From DATLED01 sp963750255 (GTDB lineage: Bacteria > Actinomycetota > Acidimicrobiia > Acidimicrobiales > CADCTF01), in assembly GCA_963750255.1 (NCBI GenBank), contig CAVVPZ010000006.1:496001-560000 (forward strand): 64,000 nt of DNA. The letters are read 5' to 3'. The position numbers were made by a program, and so were the translations under genes. The notes below the pieces were generated by a model. That model was not told the origin of the DNA and made no database searches. It saw only the letters and a program-made list of their open reading frames with translations. Each line of letters opens with the position of its first letter. The first letter of the stretch is position 1. Below, in pieces: positions 50,992 to 60,263 of this stretch.

Positions 50992-52143
50992 TCAGTCGGA
51001 GAGCGGCCGATCGCCCAACGTCGCCGTCAGGGCGATGCGCTCGCCCGACCGGGCGACGTCGAGTCGCAGCACGTCGCCGACGTGTGACCATCGCAGCTTC
51101 ACGACCAACGCAGCCATCGTCGCCACCGGCACATCGTCGACGGCGACGATCACGTCGCCAGGACGTAACCCGGCACGCTCGGCGGGGCTGTCACCAGAGA
51201 CGGTGCGGACGGCGGCGCCACCTGCGCCGGTCTCGCCCTCGATGCCGAGCCAGCCCCTCGTCACCCGACCCGAGTCGAGCAGCTGGTCGGCGACCGATCG
51301 GGCGACGTCGATGGGCACGGCGAAGCCGACCTCGCCCGAGTCGGTCTGGCCGTTGGCGAGCGCAATTCCGATCACCGAGCCGTCGGCGTCGACCACAGCG
51401 CCGCCGGCACAGGCGGGCGCCATCATCCCGTCGGTGCGGATCATGTCGACGAATCGGCGACCGTCGACGCCCGCCTCTTGGTTCATCGCCGACACCATCG
51501 AGACGCGCACGAGCGGGCTACCGGCAACCCCGCCCGAGGCGCCGATCGTGATGGCAGGCTGGCCGATCTTGAGGCTCGCCCGCGACGTCGCCATCGTGGC
51601 GACGGGGAAACCGTCGCCGTCGATATCGAGCACGGCGATGTCGGTGTCTGGATCGCGGCCGACGATGCGGGCCACAAGGTCGCGTCCGTCGTCGAGGACC
51701 ACGCGCACGGCAGTGCTGTCTCGCACGACATGGTCCGAGGTGAGGACGACGCCGTCCTCGCGGTAGACGACACCCGACCCATGTATTGCGCCTCCGCTCG
51801 TCGGCGTGGCGACCACCTGGACGATGGCCGCTCGTACCAGCGAGGTCACCTCGGCGACGTCGGTCAACGACGCCAACTTGAGCGCAGGCGAAGCGGCCTC
51901 GGGATCGCTTCGGTCGCCACCGGTGGCAAAGGGCCGCACGACGGCGACGACGCCCAAGGTGATCAGGACGGAGAGGCAACTGGTCAGCGCGGCCACGGTG
52001 ACGACGCGGCTGTTGCCCCTCGATGGCCGCCGCGGGAGCGCGTCTTCAGCGCTCACCTCCGACGGATGACGCCACAGGCGGTCGTCGGGGGGGAGCGGCA
52101 GGTTGGCCGGCTCGTCGTCGGGCCGCTCGTCGTCCCACTCCAC
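50992..52143 (-). CDS. HtrA-like trypsin/PDZ protein lacking the catalytic serine (pseudoprotease)
   Basis: The 383-residue protein has a cytoplasmic acidic region, one TM helix (VAALTSCLSVLITLGVVAVV, about 50-69), a trypsin-like domain and a PDZ domain (about 293-375; GLRPGDVIVAVDDVPV). His138 (TSDHVV) and Asp168 (DTDIAVL) are kept, but the nucleophile loop that should read GNSGGP is ACAGGA, with Ala246 in the serine position. It is therefore predicted to be inactive and may act as a binding or scaffold protein. Compare the intact HtrA at 28896. GTG 52143 is the start. Confidence 0.88.
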   Translation of the reverse strand: MEWDDERPDDEPANLPLPPDDRLWRHPSEVSAEDALPRRPSRGNSRVVTVAALTSCLSVLITLGVVAVVRPFATGGDRSDPEAASPALKLASLTDVAEVTSLVRAAIVQVVATPTSGGAIHGSGVVYREDGVVLTSDHVVRDSTAVRVVLDDGRDLVARIVGRDPDTDIAVLDIDGDGFPVATMATSRASLKIGQPAITIGASGGVAGSPLVRVSMVSAMNQEAGVDGRRFVDMIRTDGMMAPACAGGAVVDADGSVIGIALANGQTDSGEVGFAVPIDVARSVADQLLDSGRVTRGWLGIEGETGAGGAAVRTVSGDSPAERAGLRPGDVIVAVDDVPVATMAALVVKLRWSHVGDVLRLDVARSGERIALTATLGDRPLSD

Positions 52144-52205
52144 GAGTTCGAGGATACCGGGGGGCTTGGCGGCGCTGGCCTCGCCCCCGGCCGTACCATG
52201 AGGGC

Positions 52206-52685
52206 GTGTTGGTGCCCCCGAACGACGGTGATGACTGGGTCGGACTGTCGAGCGCCGACCTTCCCGTCGACGTCGCGTTGCGGTGGACCCAGACGCCGGA
52301 GTGTGGCGGCCAGGTCTGTTTCACCGGCACCGTCCGAGATCACGCCGAGGGCCGGGACGGCGTCGACTGGCTCGAATACGAGGCGTACGAGGAGCAGGTC
52401 GAGCCCCGGCTTCGCTCCCTTTGTGACGAGATCCGCGCTCGCTGGCCCGAGTGCGGGCGACTCGTGCTGCTCCATCGCGTCGGGCGGCTTCGCCTCACCG
52501 AGGTCGCTGTGGTCGTTGTTGCCGCCGCCCCCCACCGACCCGACGCATTCGAAGCCGCCCGATTCGGCATCGATGCCCTCAAGGCGTCGGCCCCGATCTG
52601 GAAGAAGGAGTCGTGGTCCGAGGGTGAGTCGTGGGGCACCGACGCGATCGCCGTGCGCGGTGCGGCCGAGGTCCAAGCTCCGTGA
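52206..52685 (+). CDS. moaE: Molybdopterin synthase catalytic subunit MoaE
   Basis: The 159-residue protein has GGQVCFTGTVRDHAEGRDG, LEYEAYEEQVEPRLRSL, HRVGRLRLTEVAVVVVAAAPHRPDAFEAARFGID and the catalytic lysines in PIWKKESW. MoaE with thiocarboxylated MoaD puts two sulfurs into precursor Z to make molybdopterin. GTG 52206 is the chosen start. No moaD is adjacent. Its stop overlaps the small TM protein by 4 nt. Confidence 0.92.
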   Translation: MLVPPNDGDDWVGLSSADLPVDVALRWTQTPECGGQVCFTGTVRDHAEGRDGVDWLEYEAYEEQVEPRLRSLCDEIRARWPECGRLVLLHRVGRLRLTEVAVVVVAAAPHRPDAFEAARFGIDALKASAPIWKKESWSEGESWGTDAIAVRGAAEVQAP

Positions 52686-52891
52686 GCAATCTGCTCTACC
52701 TCGGCATCGCAGTGGTCCTGAGCGTCGTCGGTTGCCTCTGGATCTACCTTCGCAATCGTCGACCCACCTCACTCAATGCCGGCATCGAGGAGTTCCAACG
52801 CGAGCTCAAGGCACTCGCCCCCGAGCAGCGGGGCGAGCCTCGTCGCACCGCCCGGAGGGGCACGTCCGAATCCGGCCCCGGGACGAGGTAG
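52682..52891 (+). CDS. Small single-pass membrane protein upstream of mreB
   Basis: The 69-residue protein starts GTG 52682 (GTGA overlap with moaE). It has one TM helix (LLYLGIAVVLSVVGCLWIYL) and a basic tail (EQRGEPRRTARRGTSESG). It ends at TAG 52891, 6 nt before the mreB initiation site. It may be a small partner of the elongasome by position only. No family is recognised. Confidence 0.65.
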   Translation: MSNLLYLGIAVVLSVVGCLWIYLRNRRPTSLNAGIEEFQRELKALAPEQRGEPRRTARRGTSESGPGTR

Positions 52892-52897
52892 ACGGCC

Positions 52898-53902
52898 CTG
52901 GCTCGCGACCTCGCCATCGACCTCGGCACCGCCAACACTCTCGTCTACGCCAAGGGCCAGGGCATCGTTCTCAACGAGCCCAGCGTCATCGCGCTCAACG
53001 TCCAGACCCAGGACGTCTTGGCCATGGGCCACGAGGCGTGGCAGATGATCGGCCGCACGCCGGGTTACATCCAGGCCGTGCGTCCGCTCCGGGGCGGCGC
53101 CATCACCGACTTCGACATCACCGAGCGGATGATCCGGATCATCCTCACCCGAGCCGGCATCTCGCGCTTCAACCGGCCGAGGGTGTTGATCTGCGTGCCG
53201 TCGGCCATCACGTCGGTCGAGAAGCGGGCGGTGAAGGAAGCCGCCCGTCGGGCGGGTGCCACCGACGCCTACCTCATCGACCAGCCGATGGCGGCTGCCA
53301 TCGGTGCCGGACTCCCGATCGGCGAACCGCTCGGCAACATGGTTGTCGACGTCGGCGGCGGGACCTCCGAGACTGCGGTGATCTCGCTGGGTGGCACCGT
53401 GGCCCTGCAGGCGATCCGGGTCGGCAGCTTCGACATGGACACCGCCATCCAGACCTTCGTCCGCCGCGAGTACGGCATCGCCATCGGCGAAAGAACGGCG
53501 GAGGAGATCAAGATGGCGATCGGGTCGGCCTATCCCACCGACGACGAGGTCAAGGCCGAGGTCCGGGGCCGCGACCTCATGACCGGCCTGCCCAAGACCG
53601 TTGTCCTGAGCCCAGAAGAAGTCCGCGACGCACTCGAGGAACACGTGAGCGCGATCGTCGACTCGGTCATCCAATGTCTCGGAATGGCGCCACCCGAATT
53701 GGCCCAGGACCTCATCATCGAGGGCATCCACCTCGTCGGCGGCGGCGGCATGTTGCGTGGGCTGGATCAGCGGCTGTCGAAGGAGACCGACCTGCCGGTG
53801 CATCTCGTGGCCGAGCCTCTCGAGTGCGTCGTTCTCGGGGCCGGGAAGTGCATCGAGGCATTCGAGTCGCTCCGGGTCATGTTCATGGAGGCTGACCGCT
53901 AA
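52898..53902 (+). CDS. mreB: Rod shape-determining actin homologue MreB, apparent CTG start
   Basis: The 334-residue actin-fold ATPase has phosphate-1 AIDLGTANTLVYAKGQG, connect-1 IVLNEPSVIAL, phosphate-2 VVDVGGGTSETAVISLGG, adenosine VHLVGGGGMLRGLDQRL and PMAAAIGAGLPIG. MreB filaments guide lateral wall synthesis. Upstream of LARDLAIDLGT the frame closes at TAG 52889. No ATG, GTG or TTG precedes the conserved core before TTG 53018, which would remove the first 40 residues. CTG 52898 sits 9 nt after GAGG and gives the usual (M)ARDLAIDLG start. Either a true CTG start or a base error. Confidence 0.9.
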   Translation: MARDLAIDLGTANTLVYAKGQGIVLNEPSVIALNVQTQDVLAMGHEAWQMIGRTPGYIQAVRPLRGGAITDFDITERMIRIILTRAGISRFNRPRVLICVPSAITSVEKRAVKEAARRAGATDAYLIDQPMAAAIGAGLPIGEPLGNMVVDVGGGTSETAVISLGGTVALQAIRVGSFDMDTAIQTFVRREYGIAIGERTAEEIKMAIGSAYPTDDEVKAEVRGRDLMTGLPKTVVLSPEEVRDALEEHVSAIVDSVIQCLGMAPPELAQDLIIEGIHLVGGGGMLRGLDQRLSKETDLPVHLVAEPLECVVLGAGKCIEAFESLRVMFMEADR

Positions 53903-54507
53903 TCGAGGAGGTCTTCCGCGGCCTGGCGGACCTGCCAGTCGCGGTCGACCAGCGCCCGTTCGAGTGCGGCCTCGACCTCGGGCCCGTCGAACGCGGCAAG
54001 TGCGAGTACGGCACGGCGGCGGATGGCTGGTTTGTCCGACGTGGCCGACAGCACGGCCCCCAACCCCGCCTCGTCGCCGATGGCGCCGAGGGCAGCGACG
54101 GCCGCTTCTCGTGCGAGCGGGTCGTCGTGGTCGACGGCCACCGCGGCCAATGCGGCGACGACGCCCGGCGCCGCGGGCGTCCGCTCGCCGAGGGCCCAGG
54201 CTGCGGCCTCGACGACGAGCGTTTCGCCGTCGTTTAGCAGGGCGACGAGGTCGACCGTCAGGTCGTGGCGGGCCTCGGCTGCAGCCCGGCGGCGCACACC
54301 TGGATCAACGTCGGCAAGCGCCCGCCGGAGGTCGGCGGCCTCGAGTCGTCCGAGGCGGCCGAGCGCACCGAGGGCCGTGGCCCGCACCGCGGCGGCGGGG
54401 TCGTCGAGGAGGGCTCGAGCGCCATCGGCGTCGCCGGTGTGACCGGCGACGGCGGCGCGACGACGGCGTTCGGTGATCTCAGGATCGTGGGGCACGGTGC
54501 CGACCAT
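53899..54507 (-). CDS. HEAT-repeat (PBS-lyase-like) protein
   Basis: The 202-residue protein is nearly all HEAT-like helical pairs of about 30 residues, e.g. LLDDPAAAVRATALGALGRLG, ALADVDPGVRRRAAAEA, LAREAAVAALGAIGDEAGL and ALVDRDWQVRQAAEDLLD. Such scaffolds bind partner proteins; partners cannot be named. It converges with mreB, with a 4-nt overlap at the stops, and diverges from the sortase gene. Confidence 0.85.
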   Translation of the reverse strand: MVGTVPHDPEITERRRRAAVAGHTGDADGARALLDDPAAAVRATALGALGRLGRLEAADLRRALADVDPGVRRRAAAEARHDLTVDLVALLNDGETLVVEAAAWALGERTPAAPGVVAALAAVAVDHDDPLAREAAVAALGAIGDEAGLGAVLSATSDKPAIRRRAVLALAAFDGPEVEAALERALVDRDWQVRQAAEDLLD

Positions 54508-54558
54508 GGTGGTGTGCCGGTCGCGTTCTCACCAAGAGAGATGAGAGAATCGAATCCC

Positions 54559-55227
54559 ATGTCGGATCCGCGGCGCTTCGTTCTCGTCATCCTCACCGGG
54601 CTCTTGTTGTTTGCCGGGCTCACCGTGGTCGCCCTTGATCGCACCGAGCCGTTGCCCGCTGCCGCCGAGCAGTCACCGATTCTCGTCGCCGCGCCCACAA
54701 CCACGACGACGACCGCACCCGAGGCTCCTTCGACGACGACTGCGCCGCTACCGGCCGATCGATCCGGGGCCGTGCAACCGCCCCGAAACTCCTACGCCCC
54801 TGAGCCGATCCAGGAGATCGGGCGGATCGAGATCCCCAAGATCGGACTCGATCACAAGATCATGCACGGCATCACGCTTCGAAACATCGATCACGGACCA
54901 TCGCACTGGCCGGGCACGCCGCTGCCTGGAGAGCAGGGCAACACGGTGTTCGCCGGACATCGTGTGACCCACAGCCACCCGTTCCGCCGGATCGATGAGC
55001 TCGAACCGGGCGACGAGATCTTCTTCACCGTCGGCGGCGTCCGGAGCCGCTACGTGGTGACCGGGCACGAGGTCGTACTCCCGAGCCGCCTCGACATCGT
55101 CGACCCCACGCCGACGCCCACTGCGACGCTCTTCGCCTGCCATCCCCCGGGGTCGGCCCGCCAGCGTTACGTGGTGCGGGCCGCGCTCTCGACCACTGAC
55201 GGCACGCCGGCGGTGCCTGACAGCTGA
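54559..55227 (+). CDS. Class E sortase
   Basis: The 222-residue protein has an N-terminal membrane anchor (FVLVILTGLLLFAGLTVVAL), a Thr/Pro spacer, and the sortase domain: IGRIEIPKIGLDHKIMHGI, FAGHRVTHSHPFRRIDEL (His134), and TLFACHPPGSARQRYVV, with Cys194 and catalytic Arg at about 203. Class E enzymes attach LAxTG proteins to peptidoglycan in actinobacteria. No clear LAxTG substrate is seen in the window. ATG 54541 is a possible earlier start. Confidence 0.92.
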   Translation: MSDPRRFVLVILTGLLLFAGLTVVALDRTEPLPAAAEQSPILVAAPTTTTTTAPEAPSTTTAPLPADRSGAVQPPRNSYAPEPIQEIGRIEIPKIGLDHKIMHGITLRNIDHGPSHWPGTPLPGEQGNTVFAGHRVTHSHPFRRIDELEPGDEIFFTVGGVRSRYVVTGHEVVLPSRLDIVDPTPTPTATLFACHPPGSARQRYVVRAALSTTDGTPAVPDS

Positions 55228-55299
55228 CGCTCCACCCGATTGCGACTCAAGGCGGCGGCCGGGCCTTCCGATGCAGAGATGCGGAAAGGAGCCCGGAAA

Positions 55300-55716
55300 A
55301 TGCACATGGTCATCTATCGGTCGGTTGAGGGGCAGTCAGTGTTCCACCAGGTGGAGAGCCTCGAGGATGCCGCTCGGCACGTCGAGACCCTGCGCAACGC
55401 GGGCCAGGGCAACGATGCCCGGATCTTCGCCATGAACGAGGTCAAGATCGAGGTCAAGACCTACTACCGCGTCGAGGTGGCCGCGGCCGAAGAGCCGGCC
55501 AAGACGCCGGCTCCTCCCGCGCCGGCACCCGCCGCCGCCGCTCCCGCTCCCGTTGCGGCCGCCGCTCCGACGCCGGCAGCCCCGGCTGCGCCGCCGTCGC
55601 CCGCTCCGGCCCCGAGCGTGCAGCCTGCGGCGAGCGCCCCTTCGTCGGCCGTCAAGCCCGAACCCGCAGTCGCCGGCGCCAACGGCGGCCGCTTCGGGCT
55701 CTTCGGCAAGAGCTGA
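55300..55716 (+). CDS. Hypothetical protein with compact N-domain and Ala/Pro-rich tail
   Basis: The 138-residue product starts ATG 55300 behind AGGAG. About 55 ordered residues (MVIYRSVEGQSVFHQVESLED, ARHVETLRNAGQGNDARIF, VKIEVKTYYRVEV) form a small alpha/beta domain. The rest is Ala/Pro low complexity, ending GGRFGLFGKS. No family is recognised. Convergent with the next gene, 14 nt between stops. Confidence 0.65.
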   Translation: MHMVIYRSVEGQSVFHQVESLEDAARHVETLRNAGQGNDARIFAMNEVKIEVKTYYRVEVAAAEEPAKTPAPPAPAPAAAAPAPVAAAAPTPAAPAAPPSPAPAPSVQPAASAPSSAVKPEPAVAGANGGRFGLFGKS

Positions 55717-55730
55717 CCCCTGCCGTCGGC

Positions 55731-56345
55731 TCAGCCGCCGACGGACCTCCCGAGGGCCAGCGAGAGTCCCGCCATGGCCAAGCCGATGGCGGCAGCCAGC
55801 ACGGTGCCGGTGAAGAGGACCAGGGCCAACAACATCGCGACGGCACGAAGCCGAACCAACGATGGCGCCCGGTGCGCCGGCCGCGGCTTGGCCTTGGGCT
55901 CCGGCGGTCGAGCGGGGACCGGCTCAGGCTCGACAGACGCGGCGTATTCGGGTTCGCTGGCGACGACGACGTCGTCGGGTTCGAAGTCGTCGTGTTCGGA
56001 GCCGTCCTCATCGAAGTCTTCGTCGCCGAAGTCGTCGTCGCCGAGGGCATCGTCAGCCACATCGGGCAGGGCGGTCGTGGCGAAGTCCGTCTCTGCCACT
56101 GTCGGTGCCGAGAAGGTCGGCTCGTCGGCGGCGGGCTCGTCCTCGGGCCATGCCAGCGGCTCGTCGACGAGCACCGGGTGCGCGGCGGCGAAGTCGTCCC
56201 CGACCGCGGGAGCTGGCATGTCCGTGTCCAGAGCCCACGGGAGGTCGTCGGCGACGTCCGTGGCCGATGCATCGTCCTCGTCCCAGGAAAGGACGTAGGG
56301 CGCCGTCGCCTCGTCGTCGGCCCGGGGCCAGTCGTCGTCCGTCAC
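55731..56345 (-). CDS. Acidic protein with C-terminal transmembrane segment
   Basis: From GTG 56345 the 204-residue product is extremely Asp/Glu-rich over 130 residues (ALGDDDFGDEDFDEDGSEHD). It then has a Pro/Lys/Arg stretch (PPEPKAKPRPAHRAP) and one long hydrophobic region (VAMLLALVLFTGTVLAAAIGLAMAG). This suggests a cytoplasmic acidic arm anchored at its C-terminus. The longer frame to 57020 is the shadow of the Lon-type gene. It diverges from that gene across 57 nt. No family is recognised. Confidence 0.6.
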   Translation of the reverse strand: MTDDDWPRADDEATAPYVLSWDEDDASATDVADDLPWALDTDMPAPAVGDDFAAAHPVLVDEPLAWPEDEPAADEPTFSAPTVAETDFATTALPDVADDALGDDDFGDEDFDEDGSEHDDFEPDDVVVASEPEYAASVEPEPVPARPPEPKAKPRPAHRAPSLVRLRAVAMLLALVLFTGTVLAAAIGLAMAGLSLALGRSVGG

Positions 56346-56402
56346 GACCCGAGCCCGCGCCGGATAGCCCCTCCGGCCATGGCAGGCTGAACCCTCACGC
56401 CG

Positions 56403-57542
56403 GTGACCACGAGGCAGGACGCGCAGGTGAACACGATCGAGCCGATGGTAGTGCCAAGCCCCTTGGGCTGGGAGCCGGTGAAACCACCACCCCGACACCG
56501 ATTCCTCGGTCTCGTCATCGCCCTGTTGTTGCTCTTCGGTTTCACCACCGTCGGGTTCAATCTCGACCTTCCGTACTACACGTTGGCGCCGGGGTCGGCG
56601 CGGCCGGTCTCGCCGTTGATCAAGGCAAGCGGCACTGAGGTCTACCCGCCCAAGGGCGAGGTGTTGTTGACCACGATCAGCCTCCAGCAGGTCCATCCCT
56701 TCGAAGCCGCCGTCGGCTGGCTGCGCTCGGATGTCGATGTGCTCCCTGAAGCGCAGATACTGCCGCCGAAGACGTCCGACCAGGAGTACCGCCAGCTCAA
56801 CTTCCAAGTCATGGACGAGTCGAAGCAGAACGCGATCGTTGTCGCGTTGCGAAAGCTCGGCTTCGTCGTCCCCGAGAAGGGCGAGGGCGCCTTGATCGAA
56901 AAGGTGCTTCCCCAGTTCCCGGCCCAGGGCCGGCTGCAAGTGGGGGAGGTGATCGTCGCCGTCGACACGAAGCCGGTGCACCTTGTGCCTGACGCGACGG
57001 CGGTCATCTCGTCGCACCAACCGGGAGAGACGGTGACGCTCACCGTGACCCAGCCCGACGGCTCCGAGCGCCGAGATGTCGCCGTCCCGCTCGCCTCCGA
57101 TCCCGAGCAGCAGGGCCGGACCGTTCTCGGGGTGTTCCTCCGCAGCTTCAAACGGGACTTCACCCTTCCGTTCCCGGTCGACATCCAGAGCGGCAACATC
57201 GGCGGCCCGTCAGCTGGGCTCGCGTTCACGCTCGGCGTGATCGATTCGCTGACCGCCGGGGAGTTGACGGGCGGACGCAAGGTGGCGGTGACGGGGACGA
57301 TCGAGTTGGACGGTCGCGTCGGCGACGTCGGCGGCGTGGCCCAGAAGACGGCAGCCGTCCGAGCTTCGGGGGCTGAGGTGTTCATCGTTCCCGCAGGTGA
57401 GTACGAGACAGCCAAAGCGCGGGCCGGCAACAAGCTGCTCGTGATCAAGGTCACCACCCTGCAGGAGGCGCTCGACGCCCTCCACGGACTCGGCGGCCAA
57501 ATCCCCACGGTCGACCCGGCCCTGCTGGCCAAGGGCGGATAG
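56403..57542 (+). CDS. Membrane-anchored PDZ/Lon (S16) protease
   Basis: The 379-residue protein has one TM helix (FLGLVIALLLLFGFTTVGFNL), a PDZ domain (about 165-250) and a Lon-type protease domain with Ser270 in GNIGGPSAGLAF and Lys315 in GGVAQKTAAV, the S16 dyad. There is no ATPase domain, so it works like the YlbL/Rv3194c extracellular form. GTG 56403 is used; GTG 56427, with AGGAC upstream, is an equally good start. It is followed 50 nt later by a large sensor kinase. Confidence 0.9.
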   Translation: MTTRQDAQVNTIEPMVVPSPLGWEPVKPPPRHRFLGLVIALLLLFGFTTVGFNLDLPYYTLAPGSARPVSPLIKASGTEVYPPKGEVLLTTISLQQVHPFEAAVGWLRSDVDVLPEAQILPPKTSDQEYRQLNFQVMDESKQNAIVVALRKLGFVVPEKGEGALIEKVLPQFPAQGRLQVGEVIVAVDTKPVHLVPDATAVISSHQPGETVTLTVTQPDGSERRDVAVPLASDPEQQGRTVLGVFLRSFKRDFTLPFPVDIQSGNIGGPSAGLAFTLGVIDSLTAGELTGGRKVAVTGTIELDGRVGDVGGVAQKTAAVRASGAEVFIVPAGEYETAKARAGNKLLVIKVTTLQEALDALHGLGGQIPTVDPALLAKGG

Positions 57543-57592
57543 CATCCGGCGGTCGCCGGTGCGTCGGTCGGGCGACGACACCTAGGTAGCCC

Positions 57593-60234
57593 ATGCCCGC
57601 CTTCGCTGCGCAGTACCAGTTCGCTGCTGCTTTCATCGTGTTCTTGGTCGCGCTTGCCGGCCTCGCGCTCGTCGCCCTCCGCGACACCCTGACGACGGGA
57701 AACGGCGCCCGGGTGGCCCTCGGTGCCGGCTTCGTCAGCATCGGAGCGGGCGCATTCCTCGAGGGCTCGCTGCTCGTCGCCGACGCCGCCGATCCTCGGC
57801 TGCTCGTGCTTCGGGTGGCCGGCGTCGTGGGCCTCGGGGTCGGGACCATCCCGTGGCGAGGACCGCGTACGGCCCGTCTACTCGTGCTCGCCGGAGCGGG
57901 GGCCCTTGCCGGTGCCGTCGTCGTCGCCGCCGTCGGAGGCGCCCTGGCGGCGTCGACGATCGCCGCGCTTGGCGGGTTGACGCTCGGCGCCGGGCTGTTG
58001 GTGTCGAGCCGCATCGCCATCGCTGCCCGGGTGGCGGCCAGCGCGGCGGCGACGTTGTTGCTGGTCGTGCTCGTGCTCTCGGTTGCGCTGTCGACAGTCC
58101 TGGCCCGGACGGTCGAAGAGCAGGCGCTGGCCGATCTCGACGACCGGGCATTGACTGAGGCGGGCGTAATCGAGACATCCGGCGCCGACGTGATCTCGAA
58201 GGCCAGCGTGGTCGCTTCCCTACTGGCCCGCGTGCCGGAACGGGCGGGCGACTCGTCCGGCCCCGCCCTCCTGGCCCGCATCGATCCGACGGCGGGGCCG
58301 ACGCCCGAGCAGCAAGCAGGCATCCAGCGCGAGCTCGATCGCATCAGCGCCGACGTGTACCCCGACCTCGGCATTGCCTACGTCGGCGAATCGGGTCGCA
58401 TGATCGCGGGCGCGGGCGCGCCCACCGCGGTCCTCGACGCCGCCGTCCGCGCCGGCGTCGTCGCTAGCTCGATGCAACCGCCCCGTACGGGGCGTTCGGA
58501 TAGTCCCGTCGTCGATGACCAAGCCCTCGTCGTGGGGGTGCGTCCGATAGACCTCGCGGCCCAGCCCATCGGCGCCGTGGTGGGCGTGAGGGTGCTCGAC
58601 GACGGCTATTTCGACGTTCGGTCGTCGGCAAGCGGGGCTGACGCACTTGCGCTGGTGACGGCGGGTGGCGTCGTCGCCCACGCCGGCCCACTCCCTGCCG
58701 ACTCGGCCGTGTCCCGTCTTGCCCGCGTGGTGTTGGGAAGCCGGGCTCAGGAGACGGCGACCACCGATGAACGCTTCGCGGCGGCGAGAGCCGTACGGCC
58801 CCCGGGCGGCGGGCCCGCGAAATTGGCCGTCATTGCTTCACGCTCCACCGATCGAATCGACGGCGTTCGAGCCGACCTGTTCCGCACGTTCTTCGTCATC
58901 GCCTTCGGCGGCACGGTGCTCGCGTTGCTCCTCGCCGCCCTGGTCGGCGATCGCATTGGCAGCGGAATCCGACGTCTCACGCTCGCAGCCGAAGCCATCC
59001 AACGAGGACAGGTCGGCGTCCGCTCCGGCGTGCGCAGTCCCGACGAGGTGGGCGTCCTCGGGGCCACCTTCGACACGATGTCGGCCTCGATCGAGGACCA
59101 ACGTGCCGCGCTCGTCGAGGCCGCCGAGCGCGTGTCCGCCATCGTGGCCGGCATGGGGGAGGCCCTCGTGGCTCTCGACGCCGAGGGCCACATCACCGAC
59201 TTCAACGCCGCCGCCGAGGATCTCTTCGGGCTGGACGCCGCGGGCGTGCTCGGCTCGCCGATCGACGCAGTGCTGGTGGTCACGTCCGAAGACGGCGCCG
59301 CGTTGGGCGAGCGGATCGCAGCCATCGAGCCCGATCGCTGGTCGGCGCTGGCCACCGCCGCTTCGGCGGTCGGCGGCGCCGCCGTGCCCGTGGCATTGAC
59401 CGCCGGCCCGCTCCGTGGCCCGGACGGGTCGATCGCAGGCGGCGTGGTCGTACTTCGAGACCTTCGGGGTGAACGCGAGGTCGAGCGCATGAAGCGACAC
59501 TTCCTTTCCCGCGTCGGCCACGAACTGCGCACACCGCTCACGCCACTGATCGGCTACTCGCAGATGCTCGCCGGACGCGAACTTCCGCGGACCGCGCCGA
59601 GATGGTCTACGCCTCGATCCTCTCGTCGGCCCGCCGCCTCGAGCGCATCGTCGAGATGCTCGAGTTCTTCGCTGCACTCGATGCCGGGCGACCGATGCTG
59701 CATCCCGAGCGCCTCGAAGTTCGAACTCTGCTGGCCGGCGTGATGGAGAGGCGCGCGCTGGCCGACGACGGCGACCAGTACGAGATCACGCGACGGGTCG
59801 GACGGGGCACGCCCGACATCGATGCCGACGGCCACTGGCTGGGGCGGGCCATCGACGAACTCGTCGACAACGCGGTGAAGTTCTCCCCCGGAGGTGGCCG
59901 AGTCGCGGTGTCGGCCCGCCCCGCGCCCGATGACCCGGGCCTGGTCGAGATCTCGGTGCGCGACCGCGGCGTGGGGATGTCGCCCGAGGCCGTCGACGGT
60001 GCCTTCCGTGAGTGGGCCCAGGGCGACGAATCCGACACCCGCTCCTTCGGTGGGCTCGGGCTCGGCCTCGCCCTCGTCGAGCGGGTGGTCGAGTACCACG
60101 GAGGCCGAGTCGTGTGCGAGACCGCACCAGGGAAAGGGACCACGTTCTCGCTGTTGGTGCCGGCCGCCGACCCTCCCGTGGGGCCATCGCCGGCTCCCTC
60201 GGGGCGCCGCCAGCGGCGCCGATCACCCGCCTGA
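57593..60234 (+). CDS. Large multi-domain sensor histidine kinase, one frameshift
   Basis: The protein has several N-terminal TM helices (57593-58100), an extracytoplasmic domain, a second anchor (FFVIAFGGTVLALLLAALVG), HAMP (SGIRRLTLAAEAIQRGQ), PAS (MGEALVALDAEGHITDFNAAAEDLFG), HisKA (RVGHELRTPLTPLIGYSQML, His643) and HATPase (DNAVKFSPGGGRV, GGLGLGLALVERVVEYHGG). The HisKA helix breaks near 59590. Restoring one base gives ELPADRAEMVYASI, and the second part resumes at about 59600. Its cognate regulator is not in the window. The stimulus is unknown. Confidence 0.82.
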
Positions 60235-60263
60235 GGGTTCCCCTCGTCGTAACCTCGGGCGTG

